A DNA stretch of 64,000 bases from Glandiceps talaboti (Eukaryota > Hemichordata > Enteropneusta > Spengelidae). The stretch covers positions 24,879,072 to 24,943,071 of the forward strand of contig NC_135559.1 of the NCBI RefSeq assembly GCF_964340395.1, given 5' to 3'. The notes beneath the pieces are model-generated. The model ran no database searches. It saw only the letters and a list, made by a program, of their open reading frames with translations, and had not been told where the DNA came from. Both the position numbers and the translations under genes were made by a program. Positions 1 to 11,600 of the stretch are shown in pieces (within the stretch, counting starts at the first letter, position 1; each line of letters begins with the position of its first letter).

Positions 1-12
1 CTTTTTTTTATC

Positions 13-210
13 GTCAAATGTTAAATAACTGTTGGATCTATTTACTGTCAAATGTTAAATAACTGTTGGAACTATTTACTGTCAAAAGTTAAATAACTGT
101 TGGAACTATTTACTGTCAAAAGTTAAATAACTGTTGGAACTATTTACTATCAAAAGTTAAAGAGCTGATGAACTTTTTACTGTTAAAAGTTAAATAACTG
201 TTGACTGTTA
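13..210. repeat. 34-bp minisatellite
   Basis: About five to six head-to-tail units containing TTAAATAACTGTTGGA. The word GTCAAA recurs at 13, 47, 81, 115 and (as ATCAAA) 149, an exact spacing of 34 bases. The last copies decay, with altered spacing after about 150. No coding potential. Confidence 0.9.
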
Positions 211-849
211 AGCTGAAAGCTGAAGAACTGTAAGCAGTTTATTGTTAGGTTAAAAACAAAACAAAAACCCAAAGAATATTACTACTTAAGGGACTTGTGC
301 ATGATCAGGACATTTACTTTTGATGACTCATTTCACTTAGAAGGAAAAGATGGATGTCATGTTTTGATGTGTACCACATTCCACTGGAAGCAGAATTTAC
401 TTATCCCAGAGCATTCGTCTGTTGAAGTTAAATCGGTCTGAGTCTAGTTTAATCTGAGTCAGTTAATGCGGAATTTTACGAGAGAGTAAACAAAACTGGC
501 ATGATAAAACACAGTATATGTTTCTTTCTCAATTTTACATTTGACTAGAATTTCTTTCCTGCAACTTATATCCTCACCCCCACCCCAACATTTCAACTTA
601 CTAAATTATTATTCAGAATTTTAGGAAAACATGGCCATCATTCAGTTGAACTACCATGAAGGTCATGCAATAAAGTGATGCAAAGATAGAACTACAATAT
701 CTGATAACAAACAGTCATCAGAGATGACTCAGACCCCACAATAGATGTTTACAGAGAATTGCCACCAGTCATGGATGGTAGTGTGATACATTAGATTGCA
801 TGAAATATAGCGCCAATGGCATTGTAGCATAACTGTATTATTGATTGAA
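211..849. other. AT-rich non-coding stretch, nothing recognised
   Basis: No exon with plausible splice sites, no RNA gene and no repeat that I could match elsewhere in the window. If the dioxygenase gene continues to the left, this is intron or 3' flank. Confidence 0.5.
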
Positions 850-2550
850 TTTGCATACATTTTTTAATGTTATTTATTTATCTATTAATCCCTGTTGTTA
901 TCTTCACAATATAAGTGATCATTTGGGCGTTGCCCTGGGTGTGGTCTTGCTGCTAGTTACATTCACATTACAATTTTTGAATGTTTATTCGATTGTCTAT
1001 TAATCACTTTTATCTTTGCGATATGCATGATCCTTTGGCTTGCTATGGGCGTGGTCTTGTTGCTAGGTACATTTGCATACATTTTTTGAATTTTCACTTG
1101 TCTACAAAACCCTATTATCTTTGTGAAATATACAACCGTTTGGCTGTTGCTATGGCTGTGGTCATGGTTGCTAAGGATATCTACATACATTGCTTGACTG
1201 TTTACTCACTTGCCTACCTGATGATGTTATTTGACCAAAATACACTGCCATTGGGTTGTTGTTATGGGCATGGTCATTGTTGCTAGGGTCAAAATGTTTT
1301 ACAGAAAGTCTGCAGAATAACAGTTTTGACCAAAATTCACATATTTTACACCTAATTTGCATATCACTCATGAGATCATTATATGCTTGATATTTCTTCA
1401 TTTATACACCCAAAGATGCATCCCCATCAAATTTCAGTCCAATCTGCTCAATAGTTTTGGAATTTTGACCAAAAACACACACTTTTAGCCCCAATTTGCA
1501 TATCACTAATGCAATCATCATGCCATGAACAAATCTAAATTAACATGCCCCAAAGAACATTCCCAACAAATTTCAGGTCATTCTGCCAAGTAGTTTTGGA
1601 GTTTAAAATTTTTGATCAAAAATAATATTTTTTTTTACCCAAATCGCACATCTCTGTAGCATGAATGAACTTATTTTCATCATAGTCAGTGTCTATGATT
1701 TAATTCAGATGTGCTAAAAACAGCATTTCCAAGCAACCTCAAACAGATGTTAATCTTGATGCCATTGGCATTGATATGTAAAGTAGCCTATAAAAGATTT
1801 AATGATTTTATTACATCAATAAAACAATGCAATTAAAAAGCTTGTCATAGATAACATGGTTAGAGGCACTTGAATGGGGTCCATCTGTTAAACTTGATGA
1901 GTTATTCAGCGAAATGTGAATATTTATGACAAGTATGACCACTATTTTAAGTGACATTTATATGCCTTCTATAGCATTTGACATTTGTACCAGGTTTGGT
2001 TGAAATCAGTTCATGCATTTTGGAGGTACAGGTTCACCTTTCATTTCTAAGCTGAGTTAAAGCATTTTCACACACCATAAATCATGTTTTTTGACCCAAA
2101 ACGCACATCTCTGATGCAATCATTTTCATTTGAACAATTTCTCATCTACACACCCGAAGTAATGTTCCCACCAAATGTCAAGGCAATCGGATATATGAGG
2201 TAGTTCACTAGTCTTGTCTTAGAACTGAACCAAGTCAGTGAGTTCACATACGACTGAATAATGGCTCATGACATGTTCATAGTTCATTATCTATTTACTA
2301 AGTTTGAAAGAAATCGGTCAATGTATGTCCAAGAAATGGTTCCGGAAGCATGGACGGACGGATGGATGGACAAATGTACGGATGGACACATGGAGACCAA
2401 TCTGTAAGCCCCCATCCTAGGCTACGTACAGTGGCGGCTAATTATGCCAGGTTTGGTTGAAACCAGCCTATGTCTGATATGGCTGATGAGGGGCCAACAG
2501 ATGGGTGGAGGGACAGGTTGTAGTAGTCCTCTCCGGGCTTGCCCATTAGG
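850..2550 (+). repeat. Dispersed repeat, family A (GTTGCTATGGGC type)
   Basis: Contains repeated blocks such as GGCTGTTGCTATGGGC, TGGTCTTGTTGCTAGG and TTTGCATACATTTTTTGAAT, followed by stretches reading like 'TTTTGGAGTTTAA' and finally a GGACGGACGGATGG-rich simple-repeat tail near 2345-2390. The same vocabulary recurs around 20600-21010, 29759-30240, 31590-32300 and 40210-40975. No protein is encoded. It behaves like a high-copy non-autonomous element, class unknown. Boundaries are approximate. Confidence 0.6.
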
Positions 2551-2576
2551 GACTCGGAAACAATCACTGTCCTTAC

Positions 2577-2637
2577 CTCTTTGTGTACATTAACAACTAT
2601 ATGAGGTCTTTGATACTGCATATAAACAGGCCATTCC
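2577..2637 (-). CDS. BBOX1-like: Gamma-butyrobetaine dioxygenase-like gene, exon 5 of 5 seen
   Basis: A 61-base internal exon read on the minus strand, preceded by a TTTTTGCAG acceptor and followed by a GTAAGG donor. It starts with one base that completes the split AGG codon left by the exon at 4851-4991, then has 20 full codons (EWPVYMQYQRPH...), ending in phase 0. In the BBOX1/TMLHE family this segment follows the conserved GG(D/E)S block and precedes the stretch leading to the second iron-binding histidine. That histidine and the C-terminus are not in this window, so the gene continues to the left. The call rests on peptide similarity plus exact phase matching. Confidence 0.8.
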
Positions 2638-2868
2638 CTGCAAAAATCAAATGATGCATTAAAATAACACTGATAACCAACTACAATAACAGTCCATTAG
2701 CGAGATTACTTTACAAAGGATGACATTCACATGTAAAAGGAGATGTCTCATAATGAGCTCTAAACTACAGGGAGGTACTTAGACTGGCAGCCACCTTCCA
2801 TCTTGTTTTGGGAGAAAGACAATTTTCACCGTGATTGCTACTGTATCACCCCAATATGTAGTCTATCT

Positions 2869-2949
2869 GCTAGACCTTGGATGTTCTTCCGATAAAATAC
2901 GACACACGACCAAATATCGTTATCGAGGATGGAACATCCAAGGTCTAGC
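2869..2949. repeat. Short foldback (hairpin) sequence
   Basis: GCTAGACCTTGGATGTTC at the left is matched by its reverse complement at the right (ending GGTCTAGC), with a 43-base spacer. It begins and ends with the same GCTAGAC word as the hairpin at 3286-3362. It may be a tiny MITE-like element. No clear target duplication. Confidence 0.6.
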
Positions 2950-3285
2950 AAATATCATCAGGATATAAATAACTGCCAATCAGAGAACCGCATTAGTGAC
3001 AAACACAAACTGGGGAAAATAGCTAAATTTTCATGCATATTCATCTTAAGGAGGGGCTTGTAAAAATAACCACCAATGTGTTAACTGAAATGTGTGAATG
3101 ACAACGTCTACACACTCATCAAACACAATTACCATAAATCGATAAGACATAGTAATGACGTAACATGTGTTTGTCAACCAGACTGCATGCAGAGATTGAA
3201 TATATTAAAGTATATATATGCATACATGGCCCAACCCACCGCTTAACGTAATCTCAATGGAATGTCCGGTCTGAAAATGACATTT

Positions 3286-3362
3286 GCTAGACTGTTCGGG
3301 CAAGCCCTGACACTGCGAAATTCGTTCGCTTATAGTATAGAAAGAAAGCCTGAACGTCTAGC
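3286..3362. repeat. Second short foldback sequence
   Basis: GCTAGACTGTTCGGGC at the left pairs imperfectly with GCCTGAACGTCTAGC at the right. It shares the outer GCTAGAC word with the hairpin at 2869-2949, so the two may be related or may be the two ends of one larger structure (2869-3362). Confidence 0.5.
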
Positions 3363-3370
3363 AGCAAGAC

Positions 3371-3901
3371 TACCCAATATGTAATAACACCTCCAATATG
3401 TAATACTAACCCAACATGTAATAACATCTTAACCCAATATGTAATACTAACCCAATATGTAATAACATCTTAACCCAATATGTAATACTAACCCAATATG
3501 TAATAACATCTTAACCCAATATGTAATACTAATCCAATATGTAATAACATCTTAACCCAATATGTAATTCTAACCCAATATGTAATAATAACCCAATATG
3601 TAGTAACATCTTAAACCAATATTATACCCAATATAAAATAATAACCCAATCCAATATGTAATACTAACCCAATATGTAGTAACATCTTAACCCAATATGT
3701 AATACTAACCCAATATGTAATAACATCTTAACCCAATATGTAATACTAACCCAATATGTAATAATAACCCAATATGTAATTATAACATCTTAACCCAATA
3801 TGTAATATTAAACCAATATGTAATAACACCTCCAATATGTAATACTAACCCAACATGTAATAACATCTTAACCCAATATGAAATACTAACCCAATATGTA
3901 A
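3371..3901. repeat. 41-bp satellite (AACCCAATATGTAATA units)
   Basis: Alternating 18-base (AACCCAATATGTAATACT) and 23-base sub-units ending ACATCTT form a 41-base higher unit: AACCCAATAT recurs at 3431 and 3472. Some units are rearranged or truncated. No coding potential. The array directly abuts the dispersed repeat at 3902. Confidence 0.9.
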
Positions 3902-4800
3902 CAAGTCATTGAAAATGACATAGTCCCCGCTATGATTGGGTTTTAAGGAACTGGTAGTTTATGTTGTCATTTTCAAACCTGGTTAATGTTGTTTGGCCTC
4001 AAATGGTTGTTTTTGATATCACTACTCTGATCACGCAACAACACTTGTGAACCAAAATCAAACAGACTTAGATATGTTGTGTCTGCTCATTGGACATGGA
4101 ACATGCGATTCTCATGTTGTGTCTCCTCGTTGTTATTACATGGGACAAGCCTACTCTTCTCTAATCATGAAACAAATTTAAGATGTTATTACATGGGACA
4201 TGCCTACTCTTCAAGATGACATCATGGAATAAACCATTCAACAATAAAGGATTGGTCGGGTACAGGGGGGGGGGGGACCTGTTCAAGCATGTCTGAGTTA
4301 TGGCTTTGGACAACAAAATGGCTGCAAGGCAGCCATATCGGATTGTATCATAACGAAAATGGATATGCACATGTATGTCATAGAACACTGTGCTATCAAC
4401 TTTGAATGAGATCTGTTCAAGCATGTCTGAGTTATAGCTTTGGACATGGAAAATTCACAAACAAAATGGCTGTTAGGCAGCCATATTGGATCGTAGCACA
4501 ACAACAATGAATATGCACATGTATGTCATAGAACACTGTGCTAATACCAGCTTTGAATGAGATCTGTTCAAGTATGTCTGAATTATGGCTTTGGACAGAG
4601 AAAATTTGCAAACAAAATGGTTGCTAGGCAGCCATATTGGATTGTATCATGAAACAAATTTAGGTGCATATGTGTGCTATAGTATGTTGCCCCTGTATCA
4701 AGTTTTTAAAAAATCGGTGCAGGCATCTCCAAGAAACAGCTCCGGACGGACGGACAGACGGATGGACAGACGAACACAATCATAACTAACAAATATGGCC
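3902..4800 (+). repeat. Dispersed repeat, family B, copy 1
   Basis: About 900 bases that recur in the same orientation at 45345-46178. Both copies begin CAAGTCA(T/C)TGA(A/G)AATGACATAG, include a poly-G run, then two to three tandem sub-units of about 133-150 bases starting near GATCTGTTCAAGC (here about 4278, 4411, 4561), and end in a GGACGGACGG-type tail. Short open frames inside are by-products of the sub-repeats. Probably a non-autonomous mobile element; class not recognised. Confidence 0.8.
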
Positions 4801-4850
4801 AATCTCAAGCCCTATACTCTAGGTTGAAGGCATTAAAGAATCTTACTAAC

Positions 4851-4991
4851 CTGTCAAAATGAATTTTCTGAAAAGATGCTGGCACTCTAACTAACGTTTC
4901 AAAGTGCTGTGGATACTTTTCCCTAAGAACTTCTGCCATATAATGAGCATCCAGAAATAAACTCTCACCGCCTTTGACTTCTTGGTCAAAT
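4851..4991 (-). CDS. BBOX1-like: Gamma-butyrobetaine dioxygenase-like gene, exon 4 of 5 seen
   Basis: A 141-base internal exon on the minus strand. Acceptor TATTTCAG precedes it and donor GTTAGT follows. The first base completes the AGA codon started by the exon at 21184-21308; then come 46 codons and two bases of an AGG codon finished at 2637. The peptide includes EVKGGESLFLDAHYMAE and the following amphipathic segment ending FQKIHFDR. In human BBOX1 the matching part is the GG(D/S) loop and helix of the double-stranded beta-helix domain that follows the HxD iron ligands. Known family function is 2-oxoglutarate- and iron-dependent hydroxylation, in BBOX1 the last step of carnitine synthesis; the substrate of this paralogue is not predictable. 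Confidence 0.88.
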
Positions 4992-6048
4992 CTGAAATAC
5001 AAAGAGTTACCATTATGATGCATATTGAATTTGTTCACAGTCCAGACTCCCTCTAGTCAGGCAATGTATGTGTTCCTATTTTTTTTGTGAGATTTTATAT
5101 CAACTTTGAAGGGGTCAGTTTCTTTGTACAGTTGTGATGGTTTGTTTGCAAATGTCTGGGTTTTCCTGACAAGTTTGACAAAACATAGTACAACTTTTGT
5201 CGTCATACTGCACTGTTGAACCATGATTAACACTGTTTTCCAATGTTCTTGTCGCATATTTCTGTCAAATTCCTGATCCTTCGTGAGATCCAAGTGAAGT
5301 CGTCATTCAAGGTTTATCGTTTCGTCGATACCTCAAAAATAACCATTACAAATAGAATAGAATTGTCAATTGACTGAAACCAAGCATGTCAACTTTATAT
5401 TTATTATTATAAATTGGATACTGTTCAGCTAAAAGTGGTGTATGTCTGAATATACAGATTCATAGGCAAGATTCAATGTTTCACATTAGCGGGACTTGGC
5501 ACCATTAATTTTTTCAGCAGGACCACAGGACTTTTTAAGCACTGGTCCAGGGACGACCAGTTCACACAATGATTTGTTCACCCCTGGATAAACTTGACAT
5601 TAGTCTTGTACCATTCGTTAAATCTCCATGAACTCGTTTATACATGACATTACACATTACTTCAACTCTCACTTGATGTAATTCACTTGGTGTGCGCACT
5701 CATAACATAACATGCAAATTACCCTGACTTATTTTTATACGCAGTGTGTCGCATTGACTGTGACGTCTGCGGATCTCTAAGAGTCATCTGCCAGCTTGTT
5801 GACCGATCTCAGCACAAAGGTGTCTGTACCTACCATCACGATCACATTCTTCTCATGGAAAAAACGTCCATTTTTTATTGGCACTCTAAGTTTATGGGTT
5901 TTTTCAACAGAACATTCGAACTAAATAAAAACTAACGTTACCAATATAGCAAGGCAAAATTCTTGCCGTAGTGAATCTGAAAAAAAAACCATTAGACGCC
6001 CACCCGCCAAATGATCGCCCATGGGCAACTTTATGGATGGGCTTGTGT
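4992..6048. other. Intron sequence, nothing recognised
   Basis: Lies in the 16-kb intron between the exons at 4851-4991 and 21184-21308. A 78-codon open frame on the minus strand at 5057-5293 and a 63-codon frame at 5744-5935 show no recognisable domain and no convincing splice sites. I treat them as chance. Confidence 0.5.
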
Positions 6049-7407
6049 TATGAGGTATAGTTATATAATGCAATTATATCACTATACCTCATAGACTTCC
6101 ATTGCATTATATCACTATACCTCATAGACTTCCATTGCAATTATATAACTATACCTCATAGACTTCCATTGCATTATATCACTATACCTCATAGACTTCC
6201 ATTGCATTATATCACTATACCTCATAGACTTCCATTGCAATTATATCACTATACCTCATAGACTTCCATTGCATTATATCACTATACCTCATAGACTTCC
6301 ATTGCATTATATCACTATACCTCATAGACTTCCATTGCATTATATAACTATATCTCATAGACTTCCATTGCATTATACCACTATACCTCATAGATTTCCA
6401 TTGCATTATATCACTATACCTCATAGACTTCCATTGCATTATATCACTATACCTCATAGACTTCCATTGCATTATATCACTATACCTCATAGACTTCCAT
6501 TGCATTATATCACTATACCTCATAGATTTCCATTGCATTATATCACTATACCTCATAGACTTCCATTGCATTATATCACTATACCTCATAGACTTCCATT
6601 GCAATTATATCACTATACCTCATAGACTTCCATTGCATTATATCACTATACCTCATAGACTTCCATTGCATTATATCACTATACCTCATAGACTTCCATT
6701 GCATTATATAACTATATCTCATAGACTTCCATTGCATTATACCACTATACCTCATAGATTTCCATTGCATTATATCACTATACCTCATAGACTTCCATTG
6801 CATTATATCACTATACCTCATAGACTTCCATTGCATTATATCACTATACCTCATAGACTTCCATTGCATTATATCACTATACCTCATAGACTTCCATTGC
6901 AATTATATAACTATACCTCATAGACTTCCATTGCATTATATAACTATATCTCATAGACTTCCATTGCATTATATCACTATACCTCATAGACTTCCATTGC
7001 ATTATATAACTATACCTCATAGACTTCCATTGCATTATATCACTATACCTCATAGACTTCCATTGCATTATATCACTATACCTCATAGACTTCCATTGCA
7101 TTATATAACTATACCTCATAGACTTCCATTGCATTATATCACTATACCTCATAGACTTCCATTGTATTATATCACTATACCTCATAGACTTCCATTGCAT
7201 TATATCACTATACCTCATAGACTTCCATTGCATTATATCACTATACCTCATAGACTTCCATTGCATTATATCACTATACCTCATAGACTTCCATTGCATT
7301 ATATCACTATACCTCATAGACTTCCATTGCATTATATCACTATACCTCATAGACTTCCATTGCATTATATAACTATACCTCATAGACTTCCATTGCATTA
7401 TATCATT
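6049..7407. repeat. 33-bp minisatellite, about 40 units
   Basis: Unit TTATATCACTATACCTCATA plus GACTTCCATTGCA, period 33. At the left edge (6049-6075) the word TATGAGGTATAG is inverted relative to the rest of the array. Some units are 34 bases long (extra A in TTGCAATTATAT). The variant order from about 6269 is repeated from about 6633, an offset of 364 bases (ten 33-mers plus one 34-mer), showing that a block of units was duplicated. The long open frames on both strands arise only because 33 is divisible by three. Confidence 0.95.
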
Positions 7408-7619
7408 CATTCATTCAAAATTGTAAATCAATTTCCTAACCTTTCACACATACGAGTCTGTGCTATCTGTTGTAACACAAATGATCTAAAATGGGAAAAC
7501 TTTCCATGGAAATGTAAATTCAGTTATGTACGATATGAACTCGCAAGGCAAATTCAAATATGGCAGGCCTGTGCATGTACCTGTGATATCACCATGTAGA
7601 CTGTATGAATATTTATCAA
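7408..7619. other. Flank between minisatellite and LINE
   Basis: Contains GCTATCTGTTGTAACACAAA (about 7459-7478), a word also found at about 17800-17821 as part of another dispersed repeat. The exact 5' end of the following LINE is not clear, and no target-site duplication was found. Confidence 0.4.
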
Positions 7620-7861
7620 TTTCAAACTAACTTAAAGTAAATACTAGCAACGCATCTAAGAAAGATTGACTACATTTGGCAGTTTTTAAGAATATATTTG
7701 TTGAATTTAGCAGTCAACATTTCCAAAGGAGTCATCAAAAGACAGACTTTGTGTGAAATTTCATTGTTAAACTTTCATCTGTTCCCTTCTTCGGGTTCAG
7801 TTACGATTCCCTTTGTTGACTGAGTGACCCCTGCTATTCAAAACAATGCTTCTGGATGTAG

Positions 7862-8584
7862 TTGGGGATTAGTAACCTTCCGAGCACACCTGTTGCAAGT
7901 GACCTTGTTTCCAATGAAGGTAAACTCGATTTTATCATTGCAAGTTTATCAAAGCTGGATGTCATTGACGCACGTTTAGATGAGTTGATTCGAGTGGTAT
8001 CGTCTGTTAAACAAGAATGTGGAGAGCTTCGAGAGTCCTTGGAATATACTCAGAAAGAAGTGAGTGAAATGAAAATTTCAAAAGCTGAGAGAGCGGATGT
8101 AAGTAAGTTAATAGAGGAGCATGATGATTTCGCTAATAGACTGAGAAGGAATAACCTGGTGTTTTATAACGTGCCTGAAAAAGTGGAAGGTGAATCTTGT
8201 ACAGAATTTATTAAGAAGTTTGTACGGGAGCATATGAAGCTGGAAAATGCCAAAGTAGATATACAAAGAGCGCACCGTACACCGGTACAAAATCGAAACA
8301 AGGACATGAAGCCACGCCCTATACACGTTGCATTTGTGAGAACTGATGAAAAAGAAATGATTCTATCGAGAGCTGCAACCACTTTAAAAGGAAACCCATT
8401 CCAAGGCAATAACATTTTCATCTCTCAAGATTTTTCACCAAAACTCCGTGTAGAACGCCGGGCGTTATTACCAGCTCTGAAAAAATTGAAAAGGGATCAC
8501 CCATCTTGGAAGCCGTTTATCGCCTACCCTGCTATCCTGAAGTATAGAGACTCAGAAGGCAGAGTAAAAACTTTGCGGGAATAG
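7862..8584 (+). CDS. LINE ORF1 protein (L1 ORF1p-like, RNA chaperone)
   Basis: An open frame of 240 codons following an in-frame TAG at 7859. Residues about 35-95 are rich in charged heptad-like sequence and look like a coiled coil; residues about 97-165 form an RRM-like segment (NNLVFYNVPE ... RPIHVAFVR); residues about 166-240 match the C-terminal domain of L1 ORF1 proteins (ISQDFSP, basic ALKKLKR). L1 ORF1 proteins trimerise and coat the element's RNA. There is no ATG at the start: the first in-frame ATG is codon 70, inside the coiled coil. An ATG at 7846 lies in another frame and stops after eight codons, so a small indel between 7846 and 7862 probably destroyed the original start. Confidence 0.8.
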   Translation: MGISNLPSTPVASDLVSNEGKLDFIIASLSKLDVIDARLDELIRVVSSVKQECGELRESLEYTQKEVSEMKISKAERADVSKLIEEHDDFANRLRRNNLVFYNVPEKVEGESCTEFIKKFVREHMKLENAKVDIQRAHRTPVQNRNKDMKPRPIHVAFVRTDEKEMILSRAATTLKGNPFQGNNIFISQDFSPKLRVERRALLPALKKLKRDHPSWKPFIAYPAILKYRDSEGRVKTLRE

Positions 8585-8672
8585 AACAATTAAGAGTGTT
8601 TTGTACATGTAACTTTAACGGGTCTCCAAATTACTATGATACTGTATTGAATAGTGATATCCCCCTGTGTAA

Positions 8673-11600
8673 TCTCTAGTTTGTTTTTGTTGGGAGGAGG
8701 TGCTTCCTTTTTGTACACCTTGCTGCTTTATTTATTTTTTTGCTTGCGTCTTCTCTGCAGTTTTTCTCTTGTTTGGGCCACCTTTAGTGTGCCCTTCCCG
8801 TGTCGCACTTTTTTGTTGCGTGTTTTGTGTAGTTTTGGATTGTCTTAAATTTCTTTCTTTGAATGTGAGAGGGTTAGGTGATGAAAGGAAAAGGAAATGT
8901 ATTTTCAATTTTTTGCAAAGTAAAAAAGTGGATGTTGTATTTTTGCAAGAATGTCATAGCACCGTTCAATCAGAAAGGTATTGGCAGAAGGAATGGGGAA
9001 GTGATATGTTTTTTAGCCACGGGACAAATCGTAGCCGGGGTGTGTCAATTCTTTTCAAGAAAAACCACAGTTTTGACATTATGAAATTCATTTTTAGTAC
9101 AGATGGAAGTTATGTAGCCACTGAAGTTAAATGCAACAAACGTCATTTCGTGTTAGTAAATGTGTATTTACCCAATGCGGGAACAGAACAAATTAATGTT
9201 ATTGACAAGTTAAGTCAGCATCTTAGTTTGAATTTTCCACATTTGCCAATTCTGTGTGGAGGTGATTTCAATATTGCAATGGACCCGGAACAGGATCGTT
9301 GCTCTATGGGGGTGGGTACTATCGATGATAAAAAAAAATCGAGAAAGGCAGTTTTTCGTTTTTTAACCACAAATCACTGTGTAGATGCATTTCGTCTGCT
9401 TCACCCTGGTAGAGTACAGTATACGTGGCGAAGGGGGAGATCAGCCTCCCGGCTTGATTATTTCTTTGTCCCGCGCACCTGGAAATCGTATTTGATGAAT
9501 TGTGACATCACACCAGCTATTATGACTGACCACAGTCTTGTCTCTTTGTCTTTAAATTCTACAGCTGACGCTCGTGGACTGGATTTTTGGAAATTCAATA
9601 ATAGTCATTTAATTCAAGAAGATTACATAATGGAAGTCCGTCAACTTGTGAATAGCATCCTTAACGATCACGACGGTAATCCAAAATCACGTTGGGAATT
9701 CTTTAAATTTAAGGTAAAGGAAATGTCAATGAAGTATAGTCGTAACAAAGCCCGCGAATTAAGAGACCAAGAAAAGAAAATAACTTCTCAAATTTCTCGA
9801 CTTGAAGCGCTTATTAATGAAAATCTTGACGAGCGTGTCCTCAATGAATACAATGACTATAAACAGCAGTTAGAGTCAATATATATTTATAAATCCAAAG
9901 CAGCAGCAATAAGGTCAAAAGCGCGCTGGTATGAGGAAGGGGAGAAAAGCACAAAATATTTTCTTAACTTGGAATCCAAAAACTCGTCTAGGAAAACAAT
10001 TAAGGAACTTACGCATGACGATGGTACTCGGATTTCGGAGAGAAGTGATTTACTAAGTTATATTAAGCATTTTTATAGTAAGCTTTACAAAACAACTTCT
10101 CCGGACATGAATGACCCCGTTATCAATACAAACTTCTTCAACGTAAACCGTATTCCTAAATTACGTCCAGAAGATGCACAAAGTTGCGAAGGCATACTTT
10201 CAAACAAAGAATGTTATGAAATATTGAAGTCAATGCAAAAAAATAAGTCGCCAGGCTCGGATGGCCTTTCGGTAGAATTCTATTTTGCTCTATGGGATGA
10301 TTTGGGAGACCATTTCACGGCCGCCCTTAATTATGCTTTTAATCAAGGCGAAATGTCTACTTCGCAATGTGAAGCGGTAATTAGTTTAATTCCAAAGTCC
10401 GGTCAGACGCTTGAAAAAATCAAGAACTGGAGACCAATTTCACTCCTCAACATTGACTATAAAGTTGCTAGTAAAGCAATTGCTAAGAGAATGAGCAGTG
10501 TCGTTTCTTCAGTAATTCACCCTGATCAAAGGGCTTTCATTAAGGGTAGGAATATTGCAGAAAACATTCACCTTATTCGCGATTGTCTTGAGTACACAAA
10601 AATGACAAATATCCCAGGTGTCGTACTACTTGTAGATTTAGAGAAGGCATACGATAGCCTAGAGTGGCCGCTTATGTTCAAGTCTTTGAATCTGTTTGGG
10701 TTTGGTCCCTCGGTTATTAAATGGGTTAAGGTTTTTTACACTAATATAAAAAGTTGTGTTTTAAATAATCGTCACTCCACCGGTTGGTTCAGTCCTTCTA
10801 GAGGTATTAGGCAAGGGTGCCCCCTGTCTACGATCCTTTTTATTATGTCAATAGAGCTCCTCGCCATTGCTGTCAGAAATACCGAGGAGATAAAAGGGGT
10901 AAAACTCCCTGAAAACAATAGCACAAAATTGGCTTTATTTGCAGACGATATGTCAATCCTCCTCAATGACAAAGATTCTGTTATTGCATGTTTATCAGTT
11001 ATTCAGCTGTTTTCTATTTGTTCAGGTCTTAAAATCAACAATGCAAAAACAGAACTTGTTTATATGGGCTCCCTGCGTAAGTGTAAAGATAAAATATGCA
11101 GCTTGACTCCCACTTCAGAATCAGTTAAACTTCTTGGAATCTATTTATCATATAATAGTACGGCAAACTTAGAGAATAATTTTGGTAAAACTGATTCCAC
11201 TCTGAGGACAAAGCTAAATATTTGGTCTAGCAGGGATATTGGGTTTAGGGGTAAAATCCTTCTTTCAAAGACTTTTGGGATTTCCCAGTTTATTTACCAA
11301 ATGTCTTCTTTAGTTATTCCTCAGGATATCAAATTTGCAGCTCAGAAACTTATTAATTCTTTCATTTGGAATAATAAAAGACCTAAAGTGAAATGGAGTA
11401 CTATGATTGGTCAAATTTCAGAAGGGGGTCTTAAATTACCATCAATAGCCATTACTGATCAGGCAATAAAAGTGATGTGGCTAAAACGCCTTTTAGAATC
11501 TACTGCTTCATGGTCAATAATTCCTAAATTTTATTTTAATAAAATTGGTGGTCTTAGATTGCTTCTTTGCTGCAACTTTGATCCCTCTTGTTTAGGCTTA

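Noticed and set aside
4161-4785. Short frames in family B repeats
   Set aside because: They repeat with the 150-bp sub-units and show no protein family.
5057-5293. 78-codon frame next to a dioxygenase exon
   Set aside because: Not in phase with the gene, no acceptor/donor pair, no family match.
6215-7599. Long open frames on both strands (up to 222 codons) through the 33-bp repeat
   Set aside because: They exist only because the unit length is a multiple of three; the peptides are pure repetition of MQWKSMRYSDI or HYITIPHRLPL.
8700-8847. N-terminal 48 residues of LINE ORF2 (hydrophobic MLPFCTPCC...)
   Set aside because: The frame opens at a GTG, not an ATG, and this stretch has no match to the endonuclease; probably untranslated spacer.
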